NCBI GenBank assembly: GCA_911728455.2
Contig: OU452225.1
Location: 26,074,495 to 26,138,494, forward strand
Direction of reading: 5' to 3'
From: Marthasterias glacialis
Lineage: Eukaryota; Echinodermata; Asteroidea; Forcipulatida; Asteriidae
Length of the DNA: 64,000 nt
This document shows, piece by piece, positions 11,261 to 23,339 of the stretch. The notes below the pieces were generated by a model, which was not told the origin of the DNA, made no database searches, and saw nothing but the letters and a program-made list of their open reading frames with translations. Each line of letters begins with the position of its first letter. Positions within the stretch are counted from its first letter, which is position 1. The translations under genes and the position numbers were made by a program.

Positions 11261-11387
11261 GATCGAGGAACCTTGTTTACAACTAAGTTGTCAAACTTCG
11301 TCCTACACTTTCTTTTCGAAAAGCCACCTAGATTGCTTCAGAGTTTGCCCGGGGTTTCATGAAAGATCGGCGTATCAAGTTAAAAAG
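11240..11387 (+). ncRNA. Exon-like block E1, arm B
   Basis: The block runs from just beyond the CACGTG box to the donor AAAAAG|GTATGTATAG. It is mirrored by E1 of arm A across the palindromic centre. An open frame crosses it but is not well conserved against C or D. Confidence 0.4.
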
Positions 11388-12292
11388 GTATGTATAGGTT
11401 AGAGCCTGATAAACAGACTGTTTCTGGGGTTTTCTGATTCCGTGTTGGAAGAATGTTAAATTAACTTAGTTTAAGATCTGAAGATTAAGAACAGCACTCA
11501 GTAGTTTTGGGCAGTCGTTTTCGTGTGTGATACAATTTACATTATGTTGGGGCCTGTAGGGAAAGCTGCCTGTAGAATATTATGTGCTGCTGTGTAGTGA
11601 CAGCTCAAACACGAAGTATGTTCTTGTAGTGAATTGTACAAACCTCTCACCATGTCTGTAGTTCTGGTTGTACTTTCCTGTTCATTTTGCACTTCCATGA
11701 ATCTAACAAAACTGCCCATCATCAAGACCTAAAAAATGTTCCTTCTTTTTTTCTAACTTGATCCTAGCCATTGGGTTCTGTTACTGGCATAACTTGTCAT
11801 GCTTGTGTCACTCTGACACTGACTCTAGGTGTCAGAGTCGCTGCAAAATGGCCAGTGCCCAATATCATGACACTGCAATAACCACAGAATTCTGACGAAG
11901 CCCTAGAAAAGTGCAATCTTGGGCTGTAACAATTTAAGTGCACAATTGTGAAATTGAAGCCTGGTGATAACGTATGTTGTCATTGTGATAACAATACTAT
12001 TTTGAGCGAGTATATCGTGCTTAATTATCATATGTACATCGCTACTTGTATTGTTCTTTATATCGGCAATGCAATAAGATATTAGTTTAAAATTTGTTGC
12101 GGTATACTCACTGCTAATGCTATTGACACTAGTATCAGGCCTCTCATATGGTGAGCTTTTGGTTTTCTTCAAGTAGTTTTCCCCACTCCCATGACACCCA
12201 CATTGATTAATGATATCAAGAAGTTACCATCACCGTTAAGAAGAGCTTGTAACACAGATGTCTTGTATACTCTTTTTCTTTCTCCATTTCAG
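11388..12292. other. Inner arm B sequence shared with arm D
   Basis: The stretch 11400-11970 reappears reversed at 26530-27090, including a marker around CAGAATTCTGTGGTTATTGCAG and its complement. From about 12000 to 12292 it matches arm C (28680-28940). No gene was recognised. Confidence 0.55.
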
Positions 12293-12446
12293 AAGAATTA
12301 CTTCTTCCCTCCTGGTGTATGCATACATTCTTAACGAGAGAGATTCAACTCCTTATTTTATCCATCATCAGCTGTTGACTGTTAGAGGAATCCTAAGGAT
12401 TAAGAATCATCTCCTTGGTTCACAAGCAACCTCCTAAAATCTTCAG
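12293..12446 (+). ncRNA. Exon-like block E2, arm B
   Basis: The acceptor context TTTCTCCATTTCAG and donor CTTCAG|GTCAGTTT bound the block. It carries a few small insertions relative to A and C, which would shift any frame shared with them; this supports a non-coding reading. Confidence 0.45.
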
Positions 12447-12967
12447 GTCAGTTTCCATTTAAGCTATTTTGTAATTTTTAATGTTGTTTCTTTTTACTGC
12501 TGTTTTACTACTATTCCAAACACCGAAATAACAAACATTTGGCTATTAAGGTTTTTGTTGTCAAACGATACACACTTTACATCCAAGTTGTAAGATGTAC
12601 CCCACTTATCTGCCTATCTGGGCCCGCCCCTAACATGTTACCTCCTCTACATCCAAGCAATAATATGATGCACCCCACTTATCTGTTCATCTGGGTCCGC
12701 CCCTAATATGATACCCTCTCTACATCCAAGCAATAATATGATGTTCCCCACTTCTTCGCCTATCTGGGTTTGGCCCTAACATGTTACCCCCACTACTTCC
12801 AAGCAATAATATGCTGTACCCCACTTATCTACCCATCTTGTGCCACCCCCCAACATGTTACCCCCTCTACATCTAAGCAATAATATGATGTATCCCACTT
12901 ATCTGCCCATCTGGGTCCGCCTCTAACACGATACCCCCTCTACATCCAAGCAATCATATGATGTACC

Positions 12968-13179
12968 AATAGAGCTATTAATAAGAACTACAGGGCGTAC
13001 AAAACCATGCAACACAGCCCACCAAGGAGCAATTTTGTCCATCAGTTTACACAGTAACCATTTTCAAAGTGGACATTCTTACGCAATTGACCCATACAGT
13101 TTTTCGCCCATGGTGGTTCAGCGGAGTTCCGTGTGTAACATAGCGAGTGCTCCCTCTAGTTCTTATATATAACTCTATG
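12968..13179. mobile_element. MITE with 8-bp target duplication, 212 bp
   Basis: Flanked on both sides by GATGTACC (12960-12967 and 13180-13187), part of the satellite unit. The ends are imperfect inverted repeats: AATAGAGCTATTAATAAGAA at the left and CATAGAGTTATATATAAGAA at the right when reversed. It has no coding capacity. The 8-bp duplication fits hAT-type insertion. Confidence 0.8.
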
Positions 13180-13329
13180 GATGTACCCCATTTATCTGCC
13201 TATCTGGGTCCGCCCCTAGCATGTTACCCCCTCTACTCCACATCCAAGCAACAAGATGATGAACCCCACTTATCTGCACATCAGGGTCCGCCCCTAATAT
13301 GTTACCCCCTCTACATCCAAACAATAATG

Positions 13330-13948
13330 TAGTGATATGCAAATTAAACCACAGCCAGTGCCAGCTGCTTGCAAAGCGCGGGCTGTTTGTAAAGCGCGAG
13401 TGCGTCTGTGATTAATTTTCTTTTATAAATATTTTGATTTAAAAAAAGGTTTAATAACAAAGATTGGAATAAAATTAATAAATGTAAAAAATAGAAGGGA
13501 GTTGGTGAGAGATCGCTGACAGGAGTGGAGCTTCCAATAAACTTCACCTGGAGATGTGAACTCTCTTGAATACATTAACCATATATCTTTGTCTTTCCTC
13601 AAAGTTATTTGTGGTCACTCTCATTAATATTCTGCACAGAACAACAAAGGAACCTTACGTCTGGGAGAAATCCTATTCAGATCTCTACACATGGTTAACT
13701 TTCAGGAAAGACACATGGTTGATGTATTCAAGAGAGTTCACATCTCAAGACGAAGTTTATTGGAAGCTCCGCTCCTCTCAATGATCTCGCTCCAACTCCC
13801 ATCTGTTTGTTACATTTATTTATTTTATTCCAACCTTTGTTATTAAACCTCTTCTAAATCAAAATATTTATAAAAGGAAATTAATCACTCATGCACACGC
13901 ACTTTGCAAGCAGCTCGCGGCGGCTGTGGATTAATTTGCTTATCACTA
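13330..13948. mobile_element. hAT-like foldback element, 619 bp
   Basis: Long inverted ends of about 230 bp begin TAGTGATATGCAAATTAA on the left and TAGTGATAAGCAAATTAA on the right when reversed. The flanking 8 bases are CAATAATG and CAATAATT, a target duplication with one mismatch. The element sits in the satellite array. There is no transposase, so it is non-autonomous. Confidence 0.8.
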
Positions 13949-14020
13949 CAATAATTTGATGTACCCCACTTCTCTGCCCATCTGGGTCCGCCCCTAGCAT
14001 GTTACCCCCTCTACATCCAA

Positions 14021-15334
14021 GCAGTAATATGATGTACCCCACTTATCTGCCCATCAGGGTCCGCCCCTAACATGTTACCCCCTCTACATCCAAGCTGTAA
14101 TATGATGTACCCCACTTATCTGTTCATCTGGGTCCGCCCCTAACATGTTACCCCCTCTACATCCAAGCTGTAATATGATGTACCCCACTTATCTGCTCAT
14201 CTGGGTCCGCCCCTAACATGTTACCCCCTCTACATCCAAGCTGTAATATGATGTACCCCACTTATCTGCCCATCAGGGTCCGCCCCTAACATGTTACCCC
14301 CTCTACATCCAAGCTGTAATATGATGTACCCCACTTATCTGCTCATCAGGGTCCGCCCCTAACATGTTACCCCCTCTACATCCAAGCTGTAATATGATGT
14401 ACCCCACTTATCTGCTCATCTGGGCCCGCCCCTAGCATGTTACCCCCTCTACATCCAAGCAGTAATATGATGTACCCCACTTATCTGCCCATCAGGGTCC
14501 GCCCCTAACATGTTACCCCCTCTACATCCAAGCTGTAATATGATGTACCCCACTTATCTGTTCATCTGGGTCCGCCCCTAACATGTTACCCCCTCTACAT
14601 CCAAGCTGTAATATGATGTACCCCACTTATCTGCTCATCTGGGTCCGCCCCTAACATGTTACCCCCTCTACATCCAAGCTGTAATATGATGTACCCCACT
14701 TATCTGCCCATCAGGGTCCGCCCCTAACATGTTACCCCCTCTACATCCAAGCTGTAATATGATGTACCCCACTTATCTGCTCATCAGGGTCCGCCCCTAA
14801 CATGTTACCCCCTCTACATCCAAGCTGTAATATGATGTACCCCACTTATCTGCTCATCTGGGCCCGCCCCTAGCATGTTACCCCCTCTACATCCAAGCAG
14901 TAATATGATGTACCCCACTTATCTGCCCATCAGGGTCCGCCCCTAACATGTTACCCCCTCTACATCCAAGCTGTAATATGATGTACCCCACTTATCTGTT
15001 CATCTGGGTCCGCCCCTAACATGTTACCCCCTCTACATCCAAGCTGTAATATGATGTACCCCACTTATCTGCTCATCTGGGTCCGCCCCTAACATGTTAC
15101 CCCCTCTACATCCAAGCTGTAATATGATGTACCCCACTTATCTGCCCATCAGGGTCCGCCCCTAACATGTTACCCCCTCTACATCCAAGCTGTAATATGA
15201 TGTACCCCACTTATCTGCTCATCAGGGTCCGCCCCTAACATGTTACCCCCTCTACATCCAAGCTGTAATATGATGTACCCCACTTATCTGCTCATCTGGG
15301 CCCGCCCCTAACATGTTACCCCCTCTACATCCAA
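14021..15334 (+). repeat. 438-bp higher-order repeat, three copies
   Basis: Copies start at 14021, 14459 and 14897, exactly 438 bp (6 x 73) apart. Each contains the same ordered set of six variants, marked by CAGTAAT versus CTGTAAT, CCCATCAGG, TTCATCTGG, CTCATCTGG, CTCATCAGG, and CTCATCTGGGCCC with AGCATG. I found almost no differences among the copies apart from AGCATG versus AACATG at the end of the third. This indicates very recent amplification or an assembly expansion. Confidence 0.93.
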
Positions 15335-16559
15335 GCTGTAATATGATACACCCCACTTTTCTGCCAATCTGGGTACGCCCCTAACGTGACCCCCTCCACA
15401 TCCAAGTAATAATATAATGCATCACACGTGTCTGCCCATCTGGGTACGCCCCTAATATGTTACCCCCTCTACATCCAGGCTGTATGTCGGATGTACCCCA
15501 CTTATCTGCCCATCAGGGTCTGCCCCTAAGATGTTACTCACTCTACATCCAAGTAATAATATAATGTACCCCACTTATCTGCCCATTTGGGTCCGCCCCT
15601 AGCATGTTACCCCCTCTACATCCGAGCTGTATTTCGGATGTACCCCACTTATCTGCCCGCCTGGGTCCGCCTCTAATATGTTGCCCCTCTACATCCAAGC
15701 TGTAATATGATGTACCCCACTTATCTGCCCATCAGGGTCTGCCCCTAAGATGTTACCCCATCTACATTAAAGCTCTAATATCTGATGTACCCCACTTATC
15801 TGCCCATCTGGGTCCGCCCCTAATATGTTACCCCCTCTACATCCCAAGCTGTACAATGTATGTCGGATGTACCCCACTTATCTGCCCGCCTGGGTCCGCC
15901 CCTAATATGTTGCCCCTCTACATCCAAGCTGTAATATGATGTATCCCACTTATCTGCCCATCTGGGTCCGCCCCTAACATGGTTCCCCTCTAACATGTTT
16001 CCCCTGAAGCTGTTTTATATGATGTATCCCACTTATTTGTCCATCTGGGTCCGCCCCTAACATGTTACCCCCTCTACATCCAAGCTGTAATATCTGATGT
16101 ACCCCACTTATCTGCTCATCTGTGTCCGCCCCTAACATGTTACCCCCTCTACAACCAAGTAATAATATAATGTACCCAACTTATCTGCCCATCAGGGTCC
16201 GCCCCTAACATGTTACCCCCTCTACATCCAAGCTGTAATATCTGATTTACCCCACTTGTCTGCCCATCTTTATCCACACACGTTATGCCCTTTCCTATAA
16301 AATCCCATACATTTCCCCAACTTGTGTACATATATCTGTCAATCTCCCAATGTTACCCATCGGTTTTTTGTAACCCACATTAAAGCTGTATCCATCCCAA
16401 GAATGTACCCCCACTTAAAAGCTGCCCCTTCAGTCCCTAAAAAACATGCGCAACTGTCATGGTCTGATGTGGTTAAAAGGTTGATATAAAATTTCTTTTT
16501 AAAAAGTTCATTGATCAATTTCCTCTGATGTACTTTCTGCTTTGTTTCTTTGTGTACAG

Positions 16560-16740
16560 GCCTCTCAAGATGATGATATTCATTACTTGTCTCAAGGAGA
16601 GATGCACCAGCTCAACTGAATAGAACCTTTGGCTTATTGCAGCTTCATCGAGGGCTTCACTGTGAACTCAAAGACTTCATCTTTTCCTTGCATCAAGCTA
16701 CCTCTACTCAGTAATTTATGAAAAATAGGATATTATGCAG
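16560..16740 (+). ncRNA. Exon-like block E3, arm B
   Basis: The block follows TTTGTTTCTTTGTGTACAG and ends ATTATGCAG|GTATGTTTGA. It is collinear with E3 of arms A and C, with stops in all frames. Confidence 0.45.
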
Positions 16741-16984
16741 GTATGTTTGATACATGTATGTTGTGAACATTACACATTGTTAAAGAACCTGTTTAAACAC
16801 AATAAGTGACATCACGGCCCATGCCTACAGGAGTGTGGAAACCTACATAAACAAAACGGCAAATTACCAAGGCTGTGCGATTAATTTGGCAAGTCATGTA
16901 TTGTGTGTAAACAGATCTTTGTTGTACACAGCTTGATTGAGGCTGTTCTTGTACAGTTGTAATAATATGTAGATTTTGTCAGTA

Positions 16985-17135
16985 ACATGTGTAGCGTGTC
17001 AGGGCCAAACGGTCTAGTGCACAGAATTCTAGTTCTTGTGGCTGAGTCGTCACAATGTTGGTACGAATCTTGGTCCTGGCACTTGTGTCGTTGAGCAAGA
17101 CACTTAACTATGATTGTTCCTTGGCATTTATGTCC
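16985..17135 (+). mobile_element. tRNA-derived SINE, decayed, arm B
   Basis: A tRNA-like head (GCGTGTCAGGGCC, GTCTAGTGCA) is followed by TACGAATCTTGGTC and TTGAGCAAGACACTTAAC. It is orthologous in position to 6650-6815 in arm A. Confidence 0.6.
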
Positions 17136-17451
17136 TAAATTGAGGATCCTGCCGAGTAACAAAGTACAAATGGAAGTAGAATCTGAGAAAATGCTAACAA
17201 ATTTGCTGAATATTGACAATTCATATTATGAAATTTCTGCCTGTGACAGTAGTCTTTAAAAAGGGACTTGTTATGCAGGCTCCCTGCTTATATACATGTA
17301 AGCATCAAGTTATGAAACTTCATGTTCTTTTTAGAACACATTCGTAATGAATTTGAATGAGCATCCTGTGCAATTATTCTATTAGTTTAAATAAGATTAA
17401 TTAACTTTAATGTCATAGTGATGGATATGTACCGATGATCATGATACACAT

Positions 17452-17998
17452 CGTCACTGACACCACGAACTAGCACACACGTAGATACCAGTGAAAAGTA
17501 CCAATCGGAGAAACGGCGTCTAAAGCTGAACGCTTTTTAAAACGCCACTATCCTTTAAAATTTCAGAGTGTTTTCAACTGGTATTCTCATTGTGGATTCT
17601 GGATGCTTTGAACTTGATAAATATACTGCTTTTGTCTGCTTTGCATTCTAAATTAACAAGCAATATAGGAAGAAAGGTGCGTGTTAGTTTGTGAAACCGA
17701 AAAAGAAGCAAAATAGACTATTTCCATATTCACAAACTAACACATTCCAGTGTATTACAATGAAAACTTGTGGGTGCACGCGCAAGCATGTCCTTCGCAC
17801 ACAAGGTTTGTGTCTATCAGAACCTGTGTGCTAGTTCGTGAAAACGAAGATTGTCACTTTCATGCAAATGTTGCCATACATAATTATAATAATTAAAATA
17901 GTAAAGCTCTTGAAGCTTTGAAACTTCATGAATTGTAACTGAAAACTAAACAAAATATGGTTTTGTACACAAGGTGTTAGTTCGTGGCATCAGTGACG
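17452..17998. mobile_element. MITE with CGTCACTGA termini, 547 bp
   Basis: The left end is CGTCACTGACACCACGAAC and the right end reversed is CGTCACTGATGCCACGAAC. ACAT flanks it on both sides (17448-17451 and 17999-18002). A relative lies at 37868-38467, and the 640-bp element at 29695-30334 has similar ends (CATCACC/CGTCACC) and also a 4-bp duplication. The interior includes CTAGTTCGTGAAAACGAAG-like palindromic pieces and encodes nothing recognisable. It is absent from the matching place in arm A. Confidence 0.8.
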
Positions 17999-18839
17999 AC
18001 ATGCAAAAGTATTAGATTCTAATTTGTTAAATTAATTTAAAAGGTATCAAGTTGCCAAGGAAATGTTCATTAAACATGCGGCAGCCATCTTGGAATGATC
18101 CACTGCTTTGTCGTCAAGATAAATCGGACATTGTTTAAGTAGCTCCCCCCTTGTTTATTATACACGCATTGATACAGATAGTTAAATATTGTTTGTTTCC
18201 CAAAGCTATCACATCAGGCATCAACTTTTAATTCATTTAAAGCTAATTTAAGTGTATTTTGTTTTCTTTGAGCATGTAACTTTGAATGCTGGAAAAGGCC
18301 TAAAATTAGACAAATTTTACACATTAGTCAAGCTTTTTTATTTAGAAATGCTGTAACCCTTAAGGTGAGGCCACTTAAGACTTTCTTATTGTCTCTGGAC
18401 CTCAGATCGGAACTAAGTTGGCACAGATATGTATTTAAGAGCTTAATATGCTATTTTAAAGCTACTGTAATGCTTGAAGTTGCATAAGTAATTAAACAAA
18501 TGATGTTTTATGCAAAATATTTTGTTAACAGCTGGTGTATTTTATATATTTGAGTAGTTGTAAGCAGTAGGTGATGCGTTTTACATCGTTTTCAGGTGTC
18601 AAGTACTTATTTAGCCTTTCAAAAAGGGCGTTTAGAGCTATTTTAAGGTTTGAAAATGCATAATTCCTTGAAATTCACCAATTTTGTAGGTTTTTTCCTA
18701 CCAGATAGCTTAGTTCATGTAGTGGAGCAATCGTAAGCAGTTTACAATGCATTTGGCACTATTTAGGGAGCGTTGGGACGTTTTCTGTGCTTTTTAAATC
18801 TGCATATCACTAGAAAAGTAGAGTTTAAGAGTGATTTTT

Positions 18840-19075
18840 TTCAAATTTGGATTTTTTTTTTTGATTTGAAAAAAAATTAACGAGCGTGCGTTTCAGCCGA
18901 TTTTAATTTTTGGAAAGACCGTTAAAAAAAATTTTTCGGTAAAAAATTGTTAAAAAATATTTTGCATTTTTTTTTTTTTGGATTTGAAAAAAAATTAACG
19001 AGCGTGCGTTTCAGCCGATTTTAATTTTTGGAAAGACCGTTAAAAACATTTTTTTCGGTAAAAAAAAAAAAAAAA
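18840..19075. repeat. Two tandem AT-rich units, arm B
   Basis: Inverted counterpart of 5210-5500, with two copies of ATTAACGAGCGTGCGTTTCA followed by AAAGACCGTTAAAAA. Confidence 0.75.
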
Positions 19076-19109
19076 AAAAAAAAAATTAAAAATAAAAAAA
19101 AAATATTTC

Positions 19110-19545
19110 TTTCCTCTCGTCCTCCTTCTCGGCCCCCCCTCTCTCTCTCTCTCTCTCTCACTCCTCCTTCCACCTCGTCCCCCTGGCGTCTCCTCCTCCT
19201 GTGCATCTCCTCCGTGTGGTCTCCTCTTCTTTGGGTCTTGGGGTCCTTCCGTCTGTGGGTCCGTGGGGTCCTCCTCTTGCGGCGTACCGATCTTGTCTTG
19301 TCTTGACTTGGTCTTGCTTGTCCGTTCTTGTGGCCGAGGCGGGATTCGATCCGGGGTCCGTGCGTCCAATCTTGAGTGTACGTGTGTCCGTGCCCTTGTC
19401 CGCTAGGCCACTGCGATCCAGGCTCGGGCAGTTATTTTTGGACTTGATGAATATTAGAACCGCTTGTAAGGCGTTACCATTGATACCATACTGTACAAAT
19501 AATAAGAGCGAAGGGCGCCCTCTGTTGACATTTTAAAATTATTTT
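19110..19545 (-). mobile_element. GC-rich tRNA-like SINE block, arm B
   Basis: Reverse-orientation copy of 4797-5230. Read on the minus strand it has AGGGCGCCC near 19513, the A-box-like TGGCCTAGCGG near 19405 and the B-box-like GGATCGAATCCC near 19345. The pyrimidine-rich end runs into an A/T tract at about 19060-19110. Confidence 0.65.
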
Positions 19546-20254
19546 ATTTAAATTTCTTATTCAAATTTCTTATTTAAATTTCTTATTTAAATTTCTTATT
19601 TAAATTACTTCATAATAAATAAAACTTGTTTCTCTTTTTGTTTATGGGTAAATAAGTATACTTTCCTTTTTCCCTCTAATTTATTTTATAATCAGAATGA
19701 ATTAACTCCTCACATATATTCAAACATTTTAAATTAAGTAATAAAAAAGCAATCAGAAGACTAAAGATTCGGACTCGTGTTTCATTTTATTTATCTTTAA
19801 AATTAAATATGACAATAGTTTATATTTTGCACCATCACAATGAATTTAAACACATTGATACATCTTTAAATGCTAGAAATGTTTTATAAGTTGTCAATTA
19901 TTTGTGTGCAGTTATTATTCTCTAAATTATTATGCAGGATTTAATGATTTTATATAATTATACTATTTCTTCACTTAGATTTGTTTATATCTTAATAAAA
20001 AAATCATCCAGTCAGCTTTTTTCAAATTTTTACTTGATATATAACTTAGGTCTGAATAAGCAAAAATATTTTAGTCAATGAGCATTTTTCTTAAAACAAA
20101 TACTGAACAATCTATTTTTCACCTTAAAATGAAGCCCTGCATTCTTTGTTTAAATTTTGTATTATCTTCATACGTTATAGTTTTTGCATGCAATTTAACA
20201 AAACAAATTCCAAACAATTCCTCAAAAAACTTCCTGCTTCTATGGTGGCGTTAA
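19546..20254. other. AT-rich shared block
   Basis: Inverted counterpart of 4080-4780, starting with the same ATTTAAATAAGAA-type tandem repeat (about 19545-19615). No gene. Confidence 0.6.
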
Positions 20255-21187
20255 AGGGACATCGCAAATATATAGACGCCAATATTCGCGTCAATTATTC
20301 ACGATGTGTACCTCAAGTCGCAAATATTGATGGCAATATTGACACCAACATTCATGACTTGGCCCCAAGTCGTAAATATCGACGCCAATATTCACGACTT
20401 GGCCCCATGTTGCAAATATTGACGCCAATATTGTTGCCAATAATCAGATTTGAACCCCCAAGTCGTAAGAATTGACGCCAAAATAGATGCCAATATTCAC
20501 AACTTGTACCCAAAGTCGCAAATATTGACGCCAAAACTGACGCCAATATTCACGACTTGTACCCACAGTCGCAAATATTTACGCCAATATTGATGCCAAT
20601 ATTCGAGACTGTGCCCCAAGTCGCAAACCCACTCAGGCATGAATATTTATGGTTTTGTTAGCAACCTAGGTATAGGCAAGCAATAGTCTGTAATGATTGC
20701 TTCTGCGTGTGCATACTTTTCTGCATGCATTCAGGGTTTATACAGCTAGCCTTGTAAACAAAGAATGTTAACCGCAACCGCAGAATCAGGCGGTAAGCAG
20801 ATGTAATTGGGTCCAGGTGCAGCTGATGACTATACTCGAGAGCGCCTCGCGTTAACAGTCTGAGATCAGAGTGCCTAGGTGCCAGACTGTGAGAGTAACG
20901 AACACCCCAAGTTGCTGTGAAAAAAATTCCTGTCTGTGTGGGTTTGCGACATGGGGCTATGTCGTCAATATTGGCGTCAATATTTGCGACTTTGGGTACA
21001 AGTCGTGAATATGGCGTAAATTTTGGCTTCAATATTTGCGACTTTGGGTTCAAGTCATGAATATTGGCGTCAATATTTGCGACTTGGGGGTACAAATCGT
21101 GAATATTGGCGACAATATTGGCGGCACTATTTGCAACATGGGGCCAAGTCGTGAATATTGGCGTCAATATATATTTGCGATGTCCCT
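20255..21187. mobile_element. TTAA-target non-autonomous transposon, 933 bp
   Basis: TTAA occurs on both sides (20251-20254 and 21188-21191). The ends are inverted: AGGGACATCGCAAATATATA left and AGGGACATCGCAAATATATA right when reversed. Inside, units around GCCAATATTCACGACTTG and CAAATATTGACGCC repeat many times in both orientations. A unique-looking segment lies at about 20640-20940. The TTAA target fits piggyBac or Kolobok superfamilies. It is absent from arms A and C. Confidence 0.85.
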
Positions 21188-21199
21188 TTAAAGACACCA

Positions 21200-21640
21200 T
21201 AAGCTTCTGTTCTATCGCTGTTGTCACAATCCACAAATATCAAGTCCTTGATTTACTCAGGAATCAGGCGTGTATCATTTAGGAATCCGAATTTGAAAAT
21301 TGAACTTGTCGAATTGGACCAATTCTTGACCATTGTGGTAGAAAGACATGGCAGGATCCAAAATGCAGAGCTAGTTTTGATGGCAGTTCATTCTTCTTTT
21401 AGATTCCAAGTATCCACTCAAGAACATCTAGAAGGGACAGCTGTACCTGCACATTCAAAAGATACAAAATCATGTCAAAAATGATGTACATTACCAAGAA
21501 ATAATTAAAGAATTTGAAACAAACTAATCAACCTTAACTTGACTTGCATTAGATTTTTCTTAATCAATGAATCTTCTTTAAAGTTGAAAGTTTCCCTGAA
21601 GTGTGGGTCATTTTTCCTTCCAGCCTCACTTTGGTGACAT
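21200..21640 (+). repeat. Conserved outer block of arm B
   Basis: Closely matches 3600-4020 reversed in arm A and, more weakly, 35630-36050 in C. A frame at about 21270-21484 is open in both A and B, but the differences between them are nearly all replacement changes. Confidence 0.6.
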
Positions 21641-21969
21641 GAACTTTCTTTGTCCAAGAGGGAAAGAATTTCATGTTTCCCAAATAAGAAAATAGTATTT
21701 CAAAAGAAAATTACACTTCACTTAAAAAAACTTAATAAAAAATGGGGGTATAAACAGATATGTGTGTCATACAAAACAAAATGATTGTTTTACCGAGGGA
21801 AAACAACATGATCACTATTGATTCTCTAAGAATGCTTTATTTAATAAAAAAGACTGACAGGAAGTCAGACAGATGCATTCTTGGCTAGAAATCAGAACAA
21901 TATTTGATAAGAATATATTCATGCCTGCCAGCCTCACTTTGGTTACATAGATTTGTATCTAAAGCTTAC

Positions 21970-22054
21970 CGCCATGTTAAGATGTACTGAAGATATTCAT
22001 TCTGTGGTGTGACATTTAATTGACCTCGAAAAAGACCACCAGGAATATCACAAG
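21970..22054 (-). other. Exon-like block, unit 1
   Basis: On the minus strand TTTTCACAG precedes and GGCG|GTAAGCTTT follows. It is 85 bp, three longer than its relatives, and the most divergent of the four tandem copies. Confidence 0.4.
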
Positions 22055-23078
22055 CTGTGAAAACAAATTAAGTAACAAAACAAAATTACTTTTCTGCAAT
22101 GACAAATCATATGATGCTCAATAAATTGTTTTTTAATTCTTCGAAAACAAGTTCGTTTTTCTAGGGAAAGAAGATGTTTCTCTGAGGGAAAAAAAGAACA
22201 TTTAATTATGTTGCAGAATTTTTTGTCAACACTTGATCACAGGAAAATATACAAGAGTAAACAACTCACAGAAAACTTTTAAACAAGACCAAAATTCTTT
22301 TTCATATTACTTTGTGTTTCGCAGAAGAAATAAAATGTTTCTCTAAAGATTAATTGTTTTTCAAAAGAAAAACATGTTTCCATAAAGAAAATAGGGGACA
22401 AACCTGGTATTTTTTAAATATGAAGCAAGCAACTACTGTAATTGTTTATTCAGTGAACAAAACAAAAATTGTTTTATCTTTATAATTGTTTTTGTTTTTT
22501 TATTAGATCAGAAATGAAAAACACCATGATCATTGGTCTAAAAAAAATGCAAACTAGGATTAAATGACAAATTAACCTTGGGGTCATCCGCAATGAAAAC
22601 TTTACGCTGTATAACCACAAGCTGATTTTTATCAACACCCTGTCTTTTAGGTCAATAACCTCCCCCCCATGCAAGCCCAAAAGTATATAATAAATGACCA
22701 CGGGGTGAATTGGAGTGCCAGTCAAGACTTAGACTTGTGTTATTAACGATCAGCTAGTGTGCGGCCGCAAGTTGTTTTTACAAAGTGCATACCACCTTGT
22801 GCCAATGACCCTTAGCACAAGGGCCAATGAAAGTCCACAGGCTTGTGAAGTATACCAGGGGTGAGGTTTACATGGAATCTTGGCTTTTTTGGCCAATTAA
22901 AAAAACAAGTTATGGCTATATTTAGTAGTACCTGCTGAATTTTATCATGTTGTGGCTGACACAAGGGTTTTAAGTAGTCAATGTTGGATAGAAACCAACC
23001 TTTTTTTCGAAGAATATTTTGGTGCCATTTTTCCTGCCAGCCTCAGTTTGGTTACATAGATTTGTATACAAAGCTTAC

Positions 23079-23160
23079 CAGGTTAAGATGTACTGAAGAT
23101 GTTCATTCTGTAGCGTGACCTTTGATTGACCTCCAAAAGGACCACCGGGAATATCACAAG
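23079..23160 (-). other. Exon-like block, unit 2
   Basis: 82 bp bounded by TTTTCACAG and ACCTG|GTAAGCTTTG on the minus strand. One frame is open throughout (residues PGGPFGGQ followed by [10 protein letters not shown]), but copy-to-copy changes are mostly replacements, so coding is doubtful. Confidence 0.4.
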
Positions 23161-23339
23161 CTGTGAAAACAAAAAAGTAACAAAATGAAATTACCTTTCT
23201 GCAATGAAAAATCATATGATGCTCAATGAATTGTTTTTTAATTCTTCCAAAACAAGTTTGTTTTTCTAGGGAAAAAAGATGTTTCTCTGAGAATAAAACT
23301 CGTCTTTTGCCAAGCATTTTTCTTAATTCTTGAAAAATG

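Larger units (their letters stand above)
12569..16271 (+). repeat. 73-bp satellite array, arm B
   Basis: Around 40 head-to-tail units of 73 bp carry TAACATGTTACCCCCTCTAC, CCAAGCTGTAATATGATG and CCCACTTATCTGCCCATC. It is interrupted by two mobile elements (12968-13179 and 13330-13948). The centre of the array (14021-15334) is nearly uniform, while the edges are degenerate, as expected for unequal exchange within a satellite. There are no spacers, so it is not a CRISPR array. Confidence 0.95.
11228..21640 (+). repeat. Arm B of compound inverted repeat
   Basis: Arm B runs outward from centre 1 and repeats the block order of arms A and C: E1, E2 (12293-12446), satellite (12569-16271), E3 (16560-16740), shared block, AT-rich tandem (18840-19075), SINE-like block (19110-19545), and outer block (21200-21640). 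Near the centre it is closest to arm D: 11380-11970 matches 27090-26530 in reverse. It carries its own insertions at 12968, 13330, 17452 and 20255. Confidence 0.85.

Noticed and set aside
8430-16271. Possible CRISPR-like array
   Set aside because: Units are contiguous 73-bp repeats with no unique spacers, in an animal genome; this is a satellite.
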